The position numbers and the translations under genes were made by a program. The notes beneath the pieces are model-generated. The model was not told the DNA's origin and ran no database searches. It saw nothing but the letters and a program-made list of their open reading frames with translations. From NCBI GenBank assembly GCA_052384575.1, contig JBQSUQ010000004.1: a DNA stretch of 64,000 bases. The stretch is one strand, 5' to 3'. Below, piece after piece: positions 16,543 through 25,738 of the stretch. The DNA is from JBQSUQ01 sp052384575 (GTDB taxonomy: Bacteria > Pseudomonadota > Gammaproteobacteria > Enterobacterales > Pasteurellaceae). The stretch's first letter is position 1. The number at the start of each line of letters is the position of its first letter.

Positions 16543-17154
16543 ATGATCGGTTATTTAAGCGGACAATTAATGGAAAAGCAGCCACCTGAAATTTTATTAG
16601 ACGTACAAGGTGTAGGCTATGAATTATTGCTACCCATGACCAGCTTTTATAACTTACCAGAAGTGGGTCAACCCGTTTCGTTATTTACTCATCTTGTCGT
16701 GCGTGAAGATGCCCATCTTTTGTTTGGATTCTCACAAAAAACAGACCGCACTTTATTTCGTGAATTAATCAAAACCAATGGCGTAGGGCCGAAACTGGCG
16801 CTAGCGATTTTGTCCGCAATGTCGGTCAATGAATTTGCTTATGCTATTGAGCGAGAAGAATTATCAAAATTAGTAAAAATTCCAGGCGTGGGCAAAAAAA
16901 CAGCTGAACGTTTGCTGGTGGAACTTAAAGGTAAATTTAAAGGCACAGGACAAACGGATTTCTTTGTTGAAAGTCCGCATATTCCAACACAAAGTGCGGT
17001 GCAAAATTCGGAAGATCCTAGCCAAGAAGCAATTTCTGCTTTAATGGCGCTCGGTTATAAAGCAACAGAAGCAGAGAAAATGGTGAAGAAAATCGCGAAA
17101 CCTGAGCTCTCCAGCGAACAACTTATTCGTGAAGCCTTAAAAGCTGCTTTATAG
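16543..17154 (+). CDS. ruvA: Holliday junction helicase subunit RuvA
   Basis: RuvA is the tetrameric DNA-binding subunit that loads the RuvB motor on Holliday junctions. The 203 residues begin MIGYLSGQLMEK and contain the two helix-hairpin-helix motifs TNGVGPKLALAILS and IPGVGKKTAERLLVELKGK, then an acidic/flexible linker and domain III that contacts RuvB. AAAGG precedes the start. Four bases after its stop an unrelated gene (selO) begins, and ruvB comes only after that. Confidence 0.97.
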   Translation: MIGYLSGQLMEKQPPEILLDVQGVGYELLLPMTSFYNLPEVGQPVSLFTHLVVREDAHLLFGFSQKTDRTLFRELIKTNGVGPKLALAILSAMSVNEFAYAIEREELSKLVKIPGVGKKTAERLLVELKGKFKGTGQTDFFVESPHIPTQSAVQNSEDPSQEAISALMALGYKATEAEKMVKKIAKPELSSEQLIREALKAAL

Positions 17155-17163
17155 GGAATGTGC

Positions 17164-18636
17164 ATGAGTTCGTCATTAAATTGGAATTTATCTCATACTT
17201 ATCGCAGTTTACCGCAAAAGTTTTATTCGGAAGGGCAGAGCGCTGATTTTCCTGCGCCCGAAATTGTGGTTTTTAATACCGCACTTGCGCAAGAATTAGG
17301 TTTATTAACAGAGCTTCATAACTATATTGACGCAAATATTTTTGTGGGCAACCAATTTCCTGATAATAGCTTGCCAATTTCTCAAGCCTACGCAGGTCAT
17401 CAGTTTGGTTACTTTAATATGCTGGGTGATGGGCGAGCTACATTAATTGGTGAACAATGTACGCCGCAAGGTGATCTTGTTGATATTCAATTGAAAGGCA
17501 ATGGCAAAACGCCTTATTCACGTCGAGGCGACGGTAAAGCCGCTTTAGCACCAATGTTAAGAGAGTATTTAATCAGCGAAGCCATGCATGCTTTGGGGAT
17601 TCCCTCAACCCGAAGTTTAGCGGTTACTACAACGGGAGAACATGTTCAACGCGAAAATATGCCTAAGGGAGCGGTATTAACTCGTACTGCAATGAGTCAT
17701 ATTCGTGTAGCGACTTTTCAGTTTGCTGCACAATTTGGTGATCTATCCGATGTAAAAGCCTTGGCTGATTACAGTATTCAACGCCATTTCCCCGCGCTTT
17801 TATCGCAAGATAATCCTTATCAATTATTTTTACGCGCAGTGATACAGAAGCAAGCACAATTAATTGCTAAATGGCAGTTAGTAGGCTTTGTGCATGGTGT
17901 CATGAATACCGATAATATCAGTATTGCTGGTGAAACCATTGATTATGGTCCATGTGCGTTTATGGATATTTATCATCCTAAAACGGTATTCAGCTCCATT
18001 GATTATGAAGGTCTTTATCGTTACGAAAATCAACCTTTCATTGCAAAATGGGCGTTGGCTCGTTTGGCAGAAGTATTGTTGCCACTATTACATTCAGATA
18101 TTTCTTTAGCCGATGAAGTGGCAAAGCAAGAATTGCAACAGTTTATGCCACTTTTTGAATCTTATTATAATGAGGGCATGGCGAAGAAATTAGGGATAAT
18201 GACATATCAATCTTCTGATAAAGCACTGCTTGAACAATTACTTGAGTTAATGCAAAAGTATAAAGCGGATTATAGCAATACTTTTGTTCGTTTAACGTTA
18301 GATAGGCGAGAAGAAAATGGCGATTATTTAGAGGCAACAGAAACATTATTTTCTGCTGCTGAATTCCAACAATGGAAACAAAGCTGGTCGGAACGTATTA
18401 ATTCACAACATATTGATAAGCAAAAAATTGTACGAGTAATGCAAGCCAATAATCCATTTGCGATTCCTCGTAATGCCTTGGTTGAAGAGGCATTACAACA
18501 GGCAGAGCAAGAAAATTTGCAAAAATTCACCGCACTTTTACATGTATTACAACAGCCATTTTATTATCATCAGGCCGTTACTGATTATCAGAAAGTTATC
18601 GTGCAACCGGGGTACCGCACATTTTGTGGCACATAG
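17164..18636 (+). CDS. selO: Protein adenylyltransferase SelO (YdiU/UPF0061)
   Basis: SelO is a pseudokinase that transfers AMP to Ser, Thr or Tyr of target proteins, linked to redox stress in E. coli. The 490 residues show QAYAGHQFGYFNMLGDGRA, QLKGNGKTPYSRRGDGKAAL (nucleotide-binding Lys/Arg region), and the metal-binding HGVMNTDNIS and IDYGPCAFMD. The C-terminus ends TFCGT; the near-terminal Cys is where other members have a redox Cys or selenocysteine. I chose the ATG at 17164 because AGGGA (17153-17157) has the right spacing; ATG at 17158 is too close. It lies between ruvA and ruvB, tightly packed with both. Confidence 0.93.
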   Translation: MSSSLNWNLSHTYRSLPQKFYSEGQSADFPAPEIVVFNTALAQELGLLTELHNYIDANIFVGNQFPDNSLPISQAYAGHQFGYFNMLGDGRATLIGEQCTPQGDLVDIQLKGNGKTPYSRRGDGKAALAPMLREYLISEAMHALGIPSTRSLAVTTTGEHVQRENMPKGAVLTRTAMSHIRVATFQFAAQFGDLSDVKALADYSIQRHFPALLSQDNPYQLFLRAVIQKQAQLIAKWQLVGFVHGVMNTDNISIAGETIDYGPCAFMDIYHPKTVFSSIDYEGLYRYENQPFIAKWALARLAEVLLPLLHSDISLADEVAKQELQQFMPLFESYYNEGMAKKLGIMTYQSSDKALLEQLLELMQKYKADYSNTFVRLTLDRREENGDYLEATETLFSAAEFQQWKQSWSERINSQHIDKQKIVRVMQANNPFAIPRNALVEEALQQAEQENLQKFTALLHVLQQPFYYHQAVTDYQKVIVQPGYRTFCGT

Positions 18637-18660
18637 AGATGAACAGCAAGGAATAAACCA

Positions 18661-19668
18661 ATGATAGAAGCAGATAGAATTATTAGTGCCAGTGCGAAAT
18701 TGGATGATGAATATGTGGATCGCGCCATTCGTCCGAAATTATTGGCGGATTATGTGGGGCAACCACAAGTGCGATCACAAATGGAGATTTTTATTCAAGC
18801 AGCCAAATTGCGCCAAGATGCTTTGGATCATTTATTGATTTTTGGCCCCCCAGGTTTAGGAAAAACTACTTTAGCGAATATCGTAGCAAATGAAATGGGC
18901 GTTAATATTCGGACAACTTCGGGGCCTGTGTTGGAAAAAGCAGGGGATTTAGCGGCAATGCTAACTAACCTTGAACCACATGATGTACTGTTTATTGATG
19001 AAATTCATCGATTATCGCCGGCCATTGAAGAAGTGCTTTATCCCGCAATGGAAGATTACCAGCTAGATATTATGATTGGGGAAGGTCCAGCTGCGCGTTC
19101 GATTAAATTGGATTTACCACCTTTCACCTTAATTGGTGCAACCACAAGAGCAGGGTCTTTGACCTCACCTTTGCGTGATCGTTTTGGTATTGTGCAACGG
19201 CTTGAATTTTATTCTGTGGAGGATTTAACATCCATTGTTTCCCGTAGTGCAGCTTGTTTAAATCTTGATATTGCCGATGAAGCGTCTTATGAAATTGCCC
19301 GTCGTTCACGTGGAACACCTCGTATTGCTAATCGTTTATTACGTCGAGTTCGTGACTATGCGGATGTGCGCAATGGCGGATTGATTTCCGAAGATATTGC
19401 CAAAGCAGCATTGCAAATGCTGGATGTGGATGATGCAGGGTTTGATTATTTAGATCGTAAATTATTAAGCGCGGTTATTGAACGTTTTGATGGTGGACCG
19501 GTTGGATTAGATAACCTTGCCGCCGCAATTGGTGAAGAGCGAGATACCATTGAGGATGTGTTAGAACCTTATTTAATCCAACAAGGCTTTTTACAGCGTA
19601 CACCAAGAGGGCGTATTGCTACTTCAAGAACCTATCGCCACTTTGGATTAGAAAAATTAACAGAATAA
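18661..19668 (+). CDS. ruvB: Holliday junction ATPase RuvB
   Basis: RuvB is the hexameric AAA+ motor of branch migration. The 335 residues show Walker A GPPGLGKTTLA (about 62), Walker B LFIDEIHRLS, sensor region GATTRAGSLTSPLRDRFG with the arginine finger, and the C-terminal winged helix ending RTPRGRIATSRTYRHFGL. AAGGAA precedes the ATG. It is separated from ruvA by selO, with 24 bases between selO and ruvB, so all three are probably on one transcript. Confidence 0.97.
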   Translation: MIEADRIISASAKLDDEYVDRAIRPKLLADYVGQPQVRSQMEIFIQAAKLRQDALDHLLIFGPPGLGKTTLANIVANEMGVNIRTTSGPVLEKAGDLAAMLTNLEPHDVLFIDEIHRLSPAIEEVLYPAMEDYQLDIMIGEGPAARSIKLDLPPFTLIGATTRAGSLTSPLRDRFGIVQRLEFYSVEDLTSIVSRSAACLNLDIADEASYEIARRSRGTPRIANRLLRRVRDYADVRNGGLISEDIAKAALQMLDVDDAGFDYLDRKLLSAVIERFDGGPVGLDNLAAAIGEERDTIEDVLEPYLIQQGFLQRTPRGRIATSRTYRHFGLEKLTE

Positions 19669-19669
19669 G

Positions 19670-19695
19670 AAAGGGAGGATTTTATTCCTCCCTTT
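19670..19695. terminator. Hairpin between convergent ruvB and mrp
   Basis: Ten-bp stem AAAGGGAGGA / TCCTCCCTTT with a six-base loop directly after ruvB. The T tract is short, so termination strength is uncertain. Confidence 0.6.
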
Positions 19696-19726
19696 GCATA
19701 AAAGTGCGGTGAATTTTTTCTATGTT

Positions 19727-20839
19727 TTAATTCACTTCTTTAAACATGATTTCGCCTGGAATGACGGAACCTTGCCAATATAATTCGCTCGATACTTTTT
19801 CTGCTAATTGCAGATAAGCTTGTTTAATTTCTAAGTTTGAATTTGAAATTACGGTTGGTGTGCCTTTGTCTAAATCTTCGCGTAGGCAAATATGCAACGG
19901 TAATTGACCTAAAACCTGAGCACCATATTTTTCTGCAATTTTATTTGCGCCACCTGTACCAAAAATCGCTTCATGATGACCGCAGTTTGCACAAATGTGC
20001 ATAGACATATTTTCAATAATACCTAGCACTGGTACTGAAACCTTATTGAACATCGAAATCCCTTTTACCGCATCAAGTAAGGCAATATCTTGTGGTGTAG
20101 TAACAACCACAGCACCTGTTACAGGAATCTGTTGAGAAAGTGTAAGTTGAATATCGCCTGTACCTGGTGGCATATCAATCACTAAATAATCTAGTTCATT
20201 CCATAATGTTTCGTTCAGTAATTGGTTTAAAGCACTGCTTGCCATTGGTCCTCGCCAGATGGTTGCGTTATCTGCATCCATTAAGTAACCGATGGAATTT
20301 GTTGATAAACCATGAGCAATAATCGGATTAATATGTTGGTTATCTGGTGATGTTGGGCGTTGATCTGCTGCGCCCAACATATGTGGAATAGATGGACCAT
20401 AAATATCAGCATCTAAAATACCCACTTTAGCACCCTGTGCTTGTAAGGCTAATGCAAGATTAACTGTTGTAGTTGATTTACCCACACCACCTTTACCTGA
20501 AGTGACGGCAATAATATTTTTCACTCCTTTTACAGCTGGGTGATTATTAGCACGTTTTAAGGTGGCAATTTGGTAATTCATTATCCATTTAATCTGTTTG
20601 ACTTCTGCTGCTGCGAGAATTTGCTCTGTCACTGCATGTTGTAATTCAATGAATGCTGTATTCCAAGCAAATGGCATTTGCATTTCAATGCGTAGAGTAT
20701 CGCCACCTTTTTCAATTTTTTTCACCGCACTTAAGGCAATTAAATCTTTTTGTAGGCTGCTGTGGGTGAAAGATTGGAAGATTTGAATAAGCTGAGCTTG
20801 TTGCTCATTGGTTAAATTGTTAGAAAATTGAGTAGCCAT
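19727..20839 (-). CDS. mrp: Iron-sulfur cluster carrier Mrp/ApbC
   Basis: Mrp is a P-loop ATPase of the ParA/MinD type that carries [4Fe-4S] clusters to target proteins. The 370 residues consist of an N-terminal MIP18/DUF59-like part (1-95) and the ATPase with deviant Walker A SGKGGVGKSTTTVNLA (about 114), DADIYGPSIPHML, DYLVIDMPPGTGD and the cluster-binding pair CANCGHHEAIFG. It is divergent from metG, the same pairing as mrp/metG in E. coli and (HI1277/HI1276) H. influenzae. Confidence 0.95.
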   Translation of the reverse strand: MATQFSNNLTNEQQAQLIQIFQSFTHSSLQKDLIALSAVKKIEKGGDTLRIEMQMPFAWNTAFIELQHAVTEQILAAAEVKQIKWIMNYQIATLKRANNHPAVKGVKNIIAVTSGKGGVGKSTTTVNLALALQAQGAKVGILDADIYGPSIPHMLGAADQRPTSPDNQHINPIIAHGLSTNSIGYLMDADNATIWRGPMASSALNQLLNETLWNELDYLVIDMPPGTGDIQLTLSQQIPVTGAVVVTTPQDIALLDAVKGISMFNKVSVPVLGIIENMSMHICANCGHHEAIFGTGGANKIAEKYGAQVLGQLPLHICLREDLDKGTPTVISNSNLEIKQAYLQLAEKVSSELYWQGSVIPGEIMFKEVN

Positions 20840-21080
20840 AGTACATCCTATGTGAATAAATGGTAATTTAAAATTTTCGTTTATTAAAGCACGATCCCAT
20901 TTTTCTGTTAAGCGAAATATGGTTGAACTGGAAAAAATACCGCAACTCAGGTAAAATCAAGCCAATTTTACTGATTAACTCATCTTCAAAATTACTGATG
21001 AATTTACCGAATGTTGTTGATTATACGCCAGTTTTATTTTTTAGGCATTCGATAAATTAAGCAATTACAAGGAAAATAGA

Positions 21081-23126
21081 ATGTCAAAGCAAAATCGTCA
21101 AATTTTGGTTACCTGTGCCTTACCTTATGCTAATGGCCCTATTCATTTAGGTCATATGCTTGAACATATTCAAGCGGATATTTGGGTGCGTTTTCAACGT
21201 ATGCGCGGTAACGAAATTTATTTTGTTTGTGCCGATGATGCCCATGGTACACCGATTATGTTAAAAGCAGACCAAATGGGGATTACGCCTGAGCAATTAA
21301 TTGCGGATGTGCAAAAAAGTCATTATGCTGATTTTTGTGGCTTTAATATTAGTTTTGATAATTACCATTCAACTCATAGCGAAGAAAATCGCGAATTATC
21401 AGAAATGGTATATAACCATTTGAAACAAAATGGTTTTGTTAAAAACCGTACTATTTCACAATTGTTTGATCCCGAAAAAGAAATGTTCTTGCCAGATCGC
21501 TTTGTAAAAGGCACCTGTCCAAAATGTAAAGCGGAAGATCAATATGGCGATAACTGTGAAGTTTGTTCTGCTACTTACAGCCCGACTGAACTCATTAATC
21601 CACGTTCCGTTGTATCTGGCGCGACGCCGATTGTAAAAGAAAGTGAACATTTCTTCTTCGACTTACCAAGTTTTGAAGCAATGTTAAAAGAATGGAATCG
21701 TTCAGGTGCATTACAAGCAGAAGTGGCAAATAAAATGCAAGAATGGTTTGATTCTGGGTTGCAGCAATGGGATATTTCACGTGATGCGCCTTATTTTGGT
21801 TTTAAAATCCCAAATACAGAAAATAAATATTTCTATGTATGGTTGGATGCGCCAATTGGCTATATGGCATCTTTCAAAAATTTATGTCAGCGTGAGAATA
21901 TTGATTTTAACCATTTCTGGCATAAAGAAAGCAGCACAGAGCTTTATCATTTTATTGGTAAAGATATTATGTATTTCCACAGTTTATTCTGGCCAGCGAT
22001 GCTAGATGGCGTGGGTTTACGTAAACCAACCAATATTTTTGTTCATGGCTATGTGACGGTTAATGGCGAAAAAATGTCAAAATCGCGTGGTACCTTTATT
22101 CAAGCTGCGACCTATTTGAAACATTTAGATCCGGAATATTTACGCTATTACTATGCGGCAAAATTAAGTAATCGTATTGATGATTTAGATTTAAATTTAG
22201 AAGATTTTGTGCAACGCGTGAATACGGATTTGGTCAATAAATTGGTGAATTTAGCTTCTCGTAACGCAGGTTTTATTCAAAAACGTTTTGAAGGTAAATT
22301 AGCAGATAAATTGGATGATCAAGCATTATTTGATGAATTTATTGCACAATCGGCACAAATCGCGACTTATTATGAAAATCGTGAATTTGGCAAAGCTGTA
22401 CGTGAAATTATGGCATTAACTGATAAAGCCAATAAATATGTGGACGATAAAGCCCCTTGGGTGATGGCAAAACAAGAGGGTATGGACGCAGAATTACAAG
22501 CCGTTTGTTCGCAAGGTATCCAAATGTTCCGCGTATTAATGGGCTATTTGAAACCAGTGTTGCCACAATTAGCATCGCGTGCTGAAGCCTTTTTACAAAC
22601 GGAATTAACTTGGGATAATTTATCTCAACCGTTATTAAGTCATCAAATTGCGCCATTTAAAGCCTTATTTAACCGTATTGATCCAAAACAAATTGAAGCA
22701 ATGGTAGAAGCCTCTAAGGTGGAAAATGCGGCAACACAAGCACCAAAAACTGTGAAAAAAGACACCGCACTTTCAGCAGATTTTGAACCTGTTGAAGCGG
22801 AAATCAGCATTGATGACTTTGCTAAAATTGATTTACGTGTGGCAAAAGTGATCAGCTGTGAAGCAGTACCTGAGAGTAATAAATTACTGAAATTCCAATT
22901 GGATTTAGGTTTTGAAACTCGTCAAGTATTGTCTGGTATTAAAGCTGCTTATGATAAGCCAGAGGATCTTGTTGGTCGCCATGTAATTATGGTAGCAAAT
23001 TTGGCTCCGCGTAAAATGAAGTTTGGGGTTTCTGAAGGTATGATTTTATCAGCAGGCACAGGTGGTGCGGATTTATTCTTACTTGATGTGGATAATGGTG
23101 CAAAAGCAGGTAGCCGAGTGAAGTAA
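21081..23126 (+). CDS. metG: Methionyl-tRNA synthetase
   Basis: MetG charges elongator and initiator tRNA-Met. The 681 residues show the class I HIGH-like motif PIHLGHM (about 21), four zinc-site cysteines in CPKCKAEDQYGDNCEVC, the KMSKSRG loop (about 333), the helical anticodon domain, and a C-terminal tRNA-binding domain (from about 575) with IDLRVAKVISCEAV for dimerisation. An uptake signal lies in the linker before this domain. AAGGAAAA precedes the start. Confidence 0.97.
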   Translation: MSKQNRQILVTCALPYANGPIHLGHMLEHIQADIWVRFQRMRGNEIYFVCADDAHGTPIMLKADQMGITPEQLIADVQKSHYADFCGFNISFDNYHSTHSEENRELSEMVYNHLKQNGFVKNRTISQLFDPEKEMFLPDRFVKGTCPKCKAEDQYGDNCEVCSATYSPTELINPRSVVSGATPIVKESEHFFFDLPSFEAMLKEWNRSGALQAEVANKMQEWFDSGLQQWDISRDAPYFGFKIPNTENKYFYVWLDAPIGYMASFKNLCQRENIDFNHFWHKESSTELYHFIGKDIMYFHSLFWPAMLDGVGLRKPTNIFVHGYVTVNGEKMSKSRGTFIQAATYLKHLDPEYLRYYYAAKLSNRIDDLDLNLEDFVQRVNTDLVNKLVNLASRNAGFIQKRFEGKLADKLDDQALFDEFIAQSAQIATYYENREFGKAVREIMALTDKANKYVDDKAPWVMAKQEGMDAELQAVCSQGIQMFRVLMGYLKPVLPQLASRAEAFLQTELTWDNLSQPLLSHQIAPFKALFNRIDPKQIEAMVEASKVENAATQAPKTVKKDTALSADFEPVEAEISIDDFAKIDLRVAKVISCEAVPESNKLLKFQLDLGFETRQVLSGIKAAYDKPEDLVGRHVIMVANLAPRKMKFGVSEGMILSAGTGGADLFLLDVDNGAKAGSRVK

Positions 23127-23156
23127 AATAATAAATAAGTGAAATAAAGACAGTAA

Positions 23157-23184
23157 AAAAGGGAGGTATTGCCTCCCTTTTGTT
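23157..23184. terminator. Shared terminator of metG and potD
   Basis: GGGAGG (23161-23166) and CCTCCC (23172-23177) flanked by A and T runs between the convergent metG and potD genes. Confidence 0.8.
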
Positions 23185-23200
23185 TTATGCGCTTAAGCCA

Positions 23201-24247
23201 TTATTTATTGACTTTTAATTGCTGATAATATTTTTCATATATTTCAGTGGCATCGCCCACATCTAACTGCCATTGGCTACGATCAAGCACATCTTGTGGT
23301 AAGAAAATGGCTTTATCTTCGGTCAGTTCTTTTGGTAAGCGTTCAGCTGCAACCTTGTTTGAGGTTGGATAACCAATATTTAAGGTTAATTTTTCTGCCA
23401 CTTCTGCACTGAGTAAATAATTAATCAGTTTATGTGCATTTTCCACATTCTTCGCATTGGCTGGAATAGCGAGGTTATCAATCCAAAGCATAGTGCCTTC
23501 TTTTGGATAAACCATATCAATTTTTGCGCCTTCATTTTTCGCAATACGCACAGAGCCATTCCATAATAACCCAAGACTTGTTTCACCTGAAATAAAGGTG
23601 CTTGCAGGGTTGTCTGAGTTAAATGAAAGAATATTTGGGCTAAGTTTTAATAGCTCATCATAGGCTTGTTTGATGACCTCAGGATCCTGTGTATTTGGAT
23701 CTTTGCCGATTTTTAATAAAGCAATATTAAATAATTCGCGAGGATCATCTAGCATTTGTAAGCTTGATTGAAACTCAGGTTTCCATAAATCAGCCCAAGA
23801 TTGAAAATGCTCTGGATTTTGTGTTTCGGTATTGTAAGCAATACCAGTTGCACCAAATAATTGAGGCAAGGAATATTTATTGTTTGGATCGTATGGACGA
23901 TTCAACATATTCGGATCTAACTCCGCAATCACAGGCAATTTACTGTGATCTAGAGGTTGTAACATGCCTTCTTTCACCATTTTAGACACAAAATAGCTTG
24001 TTGGTGCCACAACATCATAACCCACATTTTTACCTTGGGTTTTTATTTTGGCGACCATTGTCTCGTTGGATTCAAGACTTGAGGTAAACACCTTAATGCC
24101 TGTTTGCTCGGTAAATTTTTCCAATAAACCTTCAGGCACATATTCCGTCCAAGTATAAAGATACACTTCATTACTATCGGCATTTGCAACTTGGTTGACA
24201 CCAAGGAACAGGATTCCAGCGCTTAATACGCCAGTCATTTTTTTCAT
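23201..24247 (-). CDS. potD: Spermidine/putrescine-binding periplasmic protein
   Basis: PotD captures spermidine and putrescine for the PotABC importer. The 348 residues equal E. coli PotD in length; a signal peptide ends about residue 24 (NQVANADSNEVYLYTWTEYVPEG). Conserved blocks include YDVVAPTSYFVSKMVKEGML and LGLLWNGSVRIA. I set the start at 24247 (MKKMTG) because GGGAGTG stands 8 bases before it; the frame is open 26 codons more. The permease and ATPase genes are not adjacent, so this is a stand-alone binding protein, as with one of the two potD copies recalled from H. influenzae. Confidence 0.92.
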   Translation of the reverse strand: MKKMTGVLSAGILFLGVNQVANADSNEVYLYTWTEYVPEGLLEKFTEQTGIKVFTSSLESNETMVAKIKTQGKNVGYDVVAPTSYFVSKMVKEGMLQPLDHSKLPVIAELDPNMLNRPYDPNNKYSLPQLFGATGIAYNTETQNPEHFQSWADLWKPEFQSSLQMLDDPRELFNIALLKIGKDPNTQDPEVIKQAYDELLKLSPNILSFNSDNPASTFISGETSLGLLWNGSVRIAKNEGAKIDMVYPKEGTMLWIDNLAIPANAKNVENAHKLINYLLSAEVAEKLTLNIGYPTSNKVAAERLPKELTEDKAIFLPQDVLDRSQWQLDVGDATEIYEKYYQQLKVNK

Positions 24248-24384
24248 AAAAAACACTCCCAAATTAAGAGTAAAAAATACGTTAGCCATTACGCTAACTC
24301 GACATCGCCGAATGGGTACGGACATTGCGGATTGTAGGATAGATAAATGTTAATGTAAATCAATAGTTACTGCCAAAAAGGAAA

Positions 24385-24398
24385 AAGTGCGGTATAAT
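24385..24398 (+). promoter_or_regulatory. Candidate deoD promoter fused to an uptake signal
   Basis: A perfect -10 hexamer TATAAT (24393-24398) shares its first base with the last base of an uptake signal AAGTGCGGT (24385-24393). The -35 region is weak. It would give a leader of about 105 bases before deoD. Confidence 0.5.
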
Positions 24399-24418
24399 TT
24401 GGGCGATTTTTAGGAGTA

Positions 24419-24485
24419 GCACCACGACTTTGTTCGTGGTGTTGTTGTATTAGGCCAAGTTAAACGTTTGCTATTTTATAGCAAC
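24419..24485 (+). other. Structured 5' leader of deoD
   Basis: Two hairpins lie in the leader: CACCACGA / TCGTGGTG (about 24420-24442, six-base loop) and CGTTTGCTAT / ATAGCAACG (about 24465-24485, one bulged T). Neither is followed by a strong T tract. They could stabilise the mRNA or act in regulation; no known riboswitch is recognised. Confidence 0.4.
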
Positions 24486-24508
24486 GACATTCAATAAGGA
24501 TTTCATTT

Positions 24509-25219
24509 ATGACACCACATATTAACGCACCTGCAGGAGCATTCGCCGACGTTGTTTTAATGCCCGGCGATCCACTTCGTGCGAAATACATTGCTGAAAC
24601 ATTTTTACAAGATGCCAAATTAGTCACTGATGTTCGCAATATGTTTGGTTACACAGGCACATATAAAGGGCGTAAAATTTCTGTTATGGGGCATGGCATG
24701 GGAATTCCATCTTGCTCCATTTATGCGAAAGAATTAATTACCGAATATGGCGTGAAGAAAATTATTCGCGTAGGTTCTTGCGGTGCTGTGCGCCATGATG
24801 TGAAAGTACGTGATGTAGTGATTGGTTTAGGTGCTTGTACTGATAGCAAAGTCAATCGTACGCGTTTTAAAGATAATGATTTTGCTGCTATTGCGGATTT
24901 TAAATTAACACAGAACGCAGTTCAAGCAGCGAAAAATAAAGGTGTTGCAGTTAAAGTCGGTAATCTCTTTTCTGCTGATTTATTTTATACACCAGATATG
25001 GAAATGTTTGATGTCATGGAAAAATACGGCATTCTTGGTGTGGAAATGGAAGCCGCGGGGATTTATGGTGTCGCGGCAGAATATGGTGCGCAAGCCTTAA
25101 CCATTTGTACTGTATCAGATCATATTCGTACAGGAGAACAAACTTCTGCAGAAGAACGTCAATTAACTTTCAATGATATGATCGAAATTGCCTTAGAAAG
25201 TGTTTTATTAGGCGACTAA
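24509..25219 (+). CDS. deoD: Purine nucleoside phosphorylase
   Basis: DeoD splits purine (deoxy)nucleosides with phosphate into base and ribose 1-phosphate, feeding purine salvage. The 236 residues show MTPHINAPAGAFADVVLMPGDPLRAKYIAE, GHGMGIPSCSIYAKEL, IRVGSCGAV, and the substrate Glu block GILGVEMEAAGIYG, with catalytic Asp in TVSDHI. It is the hexameric low-molecular-mass type. AAGGATT precedes the start. Single gene, preceded by a structured leader. Confidence 0.97.
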   Translation: MTPHINAPAGAFADVVLMPGDPLRAKYIAETFLQDAKLVTDVRNMFGYTGTYKGRKISVMGHGMGIPSCSIYAKELITEYGVKKIIRVGSCGAVRHDVKVRDVVIGLGACTDSKVNRTRFKDNDFAAIADFKLTQNAVQAAKNKGVAVKVGNLFSADLFYTPDMEMFDVMEKYGILGVEMEAAGIYGVAAEYGAQALTICTVSDHIRTGEQTSAEERQLTFNDMIEIALESVLLGD

Positions 25220-25227
25220 GTTAAAAC

Positions 25228-25258
25228 AAAAACTGCGGTGAAATTAACCGCAGTTTTT
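25228..25258. terminator. Shared terminator of deoD and phnA
   Basis: Perfect 12-bp stem AAAAACTGCGGT / ACCGCAGTTTTT (25228-25239, 25247-25258) between the convergent genes. Confidence 0.88.
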
Positions 25259-25261
25259 TTG

Positions 25262-25597
25262 TTAAGCCTTCTTCAAAAATTCTGATTTCAAAGAAAAAGG
25301 TTGACCATCAATTTTACAATCTACATCATGATCACTATCAACTAAGCGAATATTTTTCGCTTTGGTGCCTTTTTTCAACACAATTGATGAGCCTTTCACT
25401 TTCAAATCTTTAATTAAAATAACATCATCGCCATCTTGTAGAATATTGCCATTACTGTCTTTCCAGACTTTTTCTGCATTTTCTTCTGCCATTTCTTCGC
25501 CTGACCATTCATGTCCGCAATCTGGGCAAACAAAATTAATGCTATCATGATAGACAAATTCGCCTTTACATTGAGGGCAATTTGGCATTTGTTCCAT
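25262..25597 (-). CDS. yjdM: PhnA/YjdM zinc-ribbon protein
   Basis: A 111-residue protein of the PhnA family, named after an E. coli phn-region gene; it is not phosphonoacetate hydrolase, and its role is unsettled. The N-terminus is a zinc ribbon with two cysteine pairs (CPQCKGEF and CPDCGHEW), and the C-terminal half is the beta-rich DUF (VWKDSNGNILQDGDDVILIKDLKVKGSS, IDGQPFSLKSEFLKK). AAGGAA lies before the ATG. Length and motifs fit the family fully. Confidence 0.93.
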   Translation of the reverse strand: MEQMPNCPQCKGEFVYHDSINFVCPDCGHEWSGEEMAEENAEKVWKDSNGNILQDGDDVILIKDLKVKGSSIVLKKGTKAKNIRLVDSDHDVDCKIDGQPFSLKSEFLKKA

Positions 25598-25738
25598 TTT
25601 TCCTTCCTTTAACTAATTGAAAACAGCGGAATTATAGCAAGAAAAGGCGTTTTGCTAAAGTAATTGCAACAGATCTGATTTGTGTGAAAGCATTATTTAC
25701 GTAAAATAAAGAGATTTTATTTATTTAATGAGAAGATT

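Noticed and set aside
24409..24508. Purine riboswitch before deoD
   Set aside because: Two simple hairpins are seen but no three-way junction with the conserved loop bases of the purine class.
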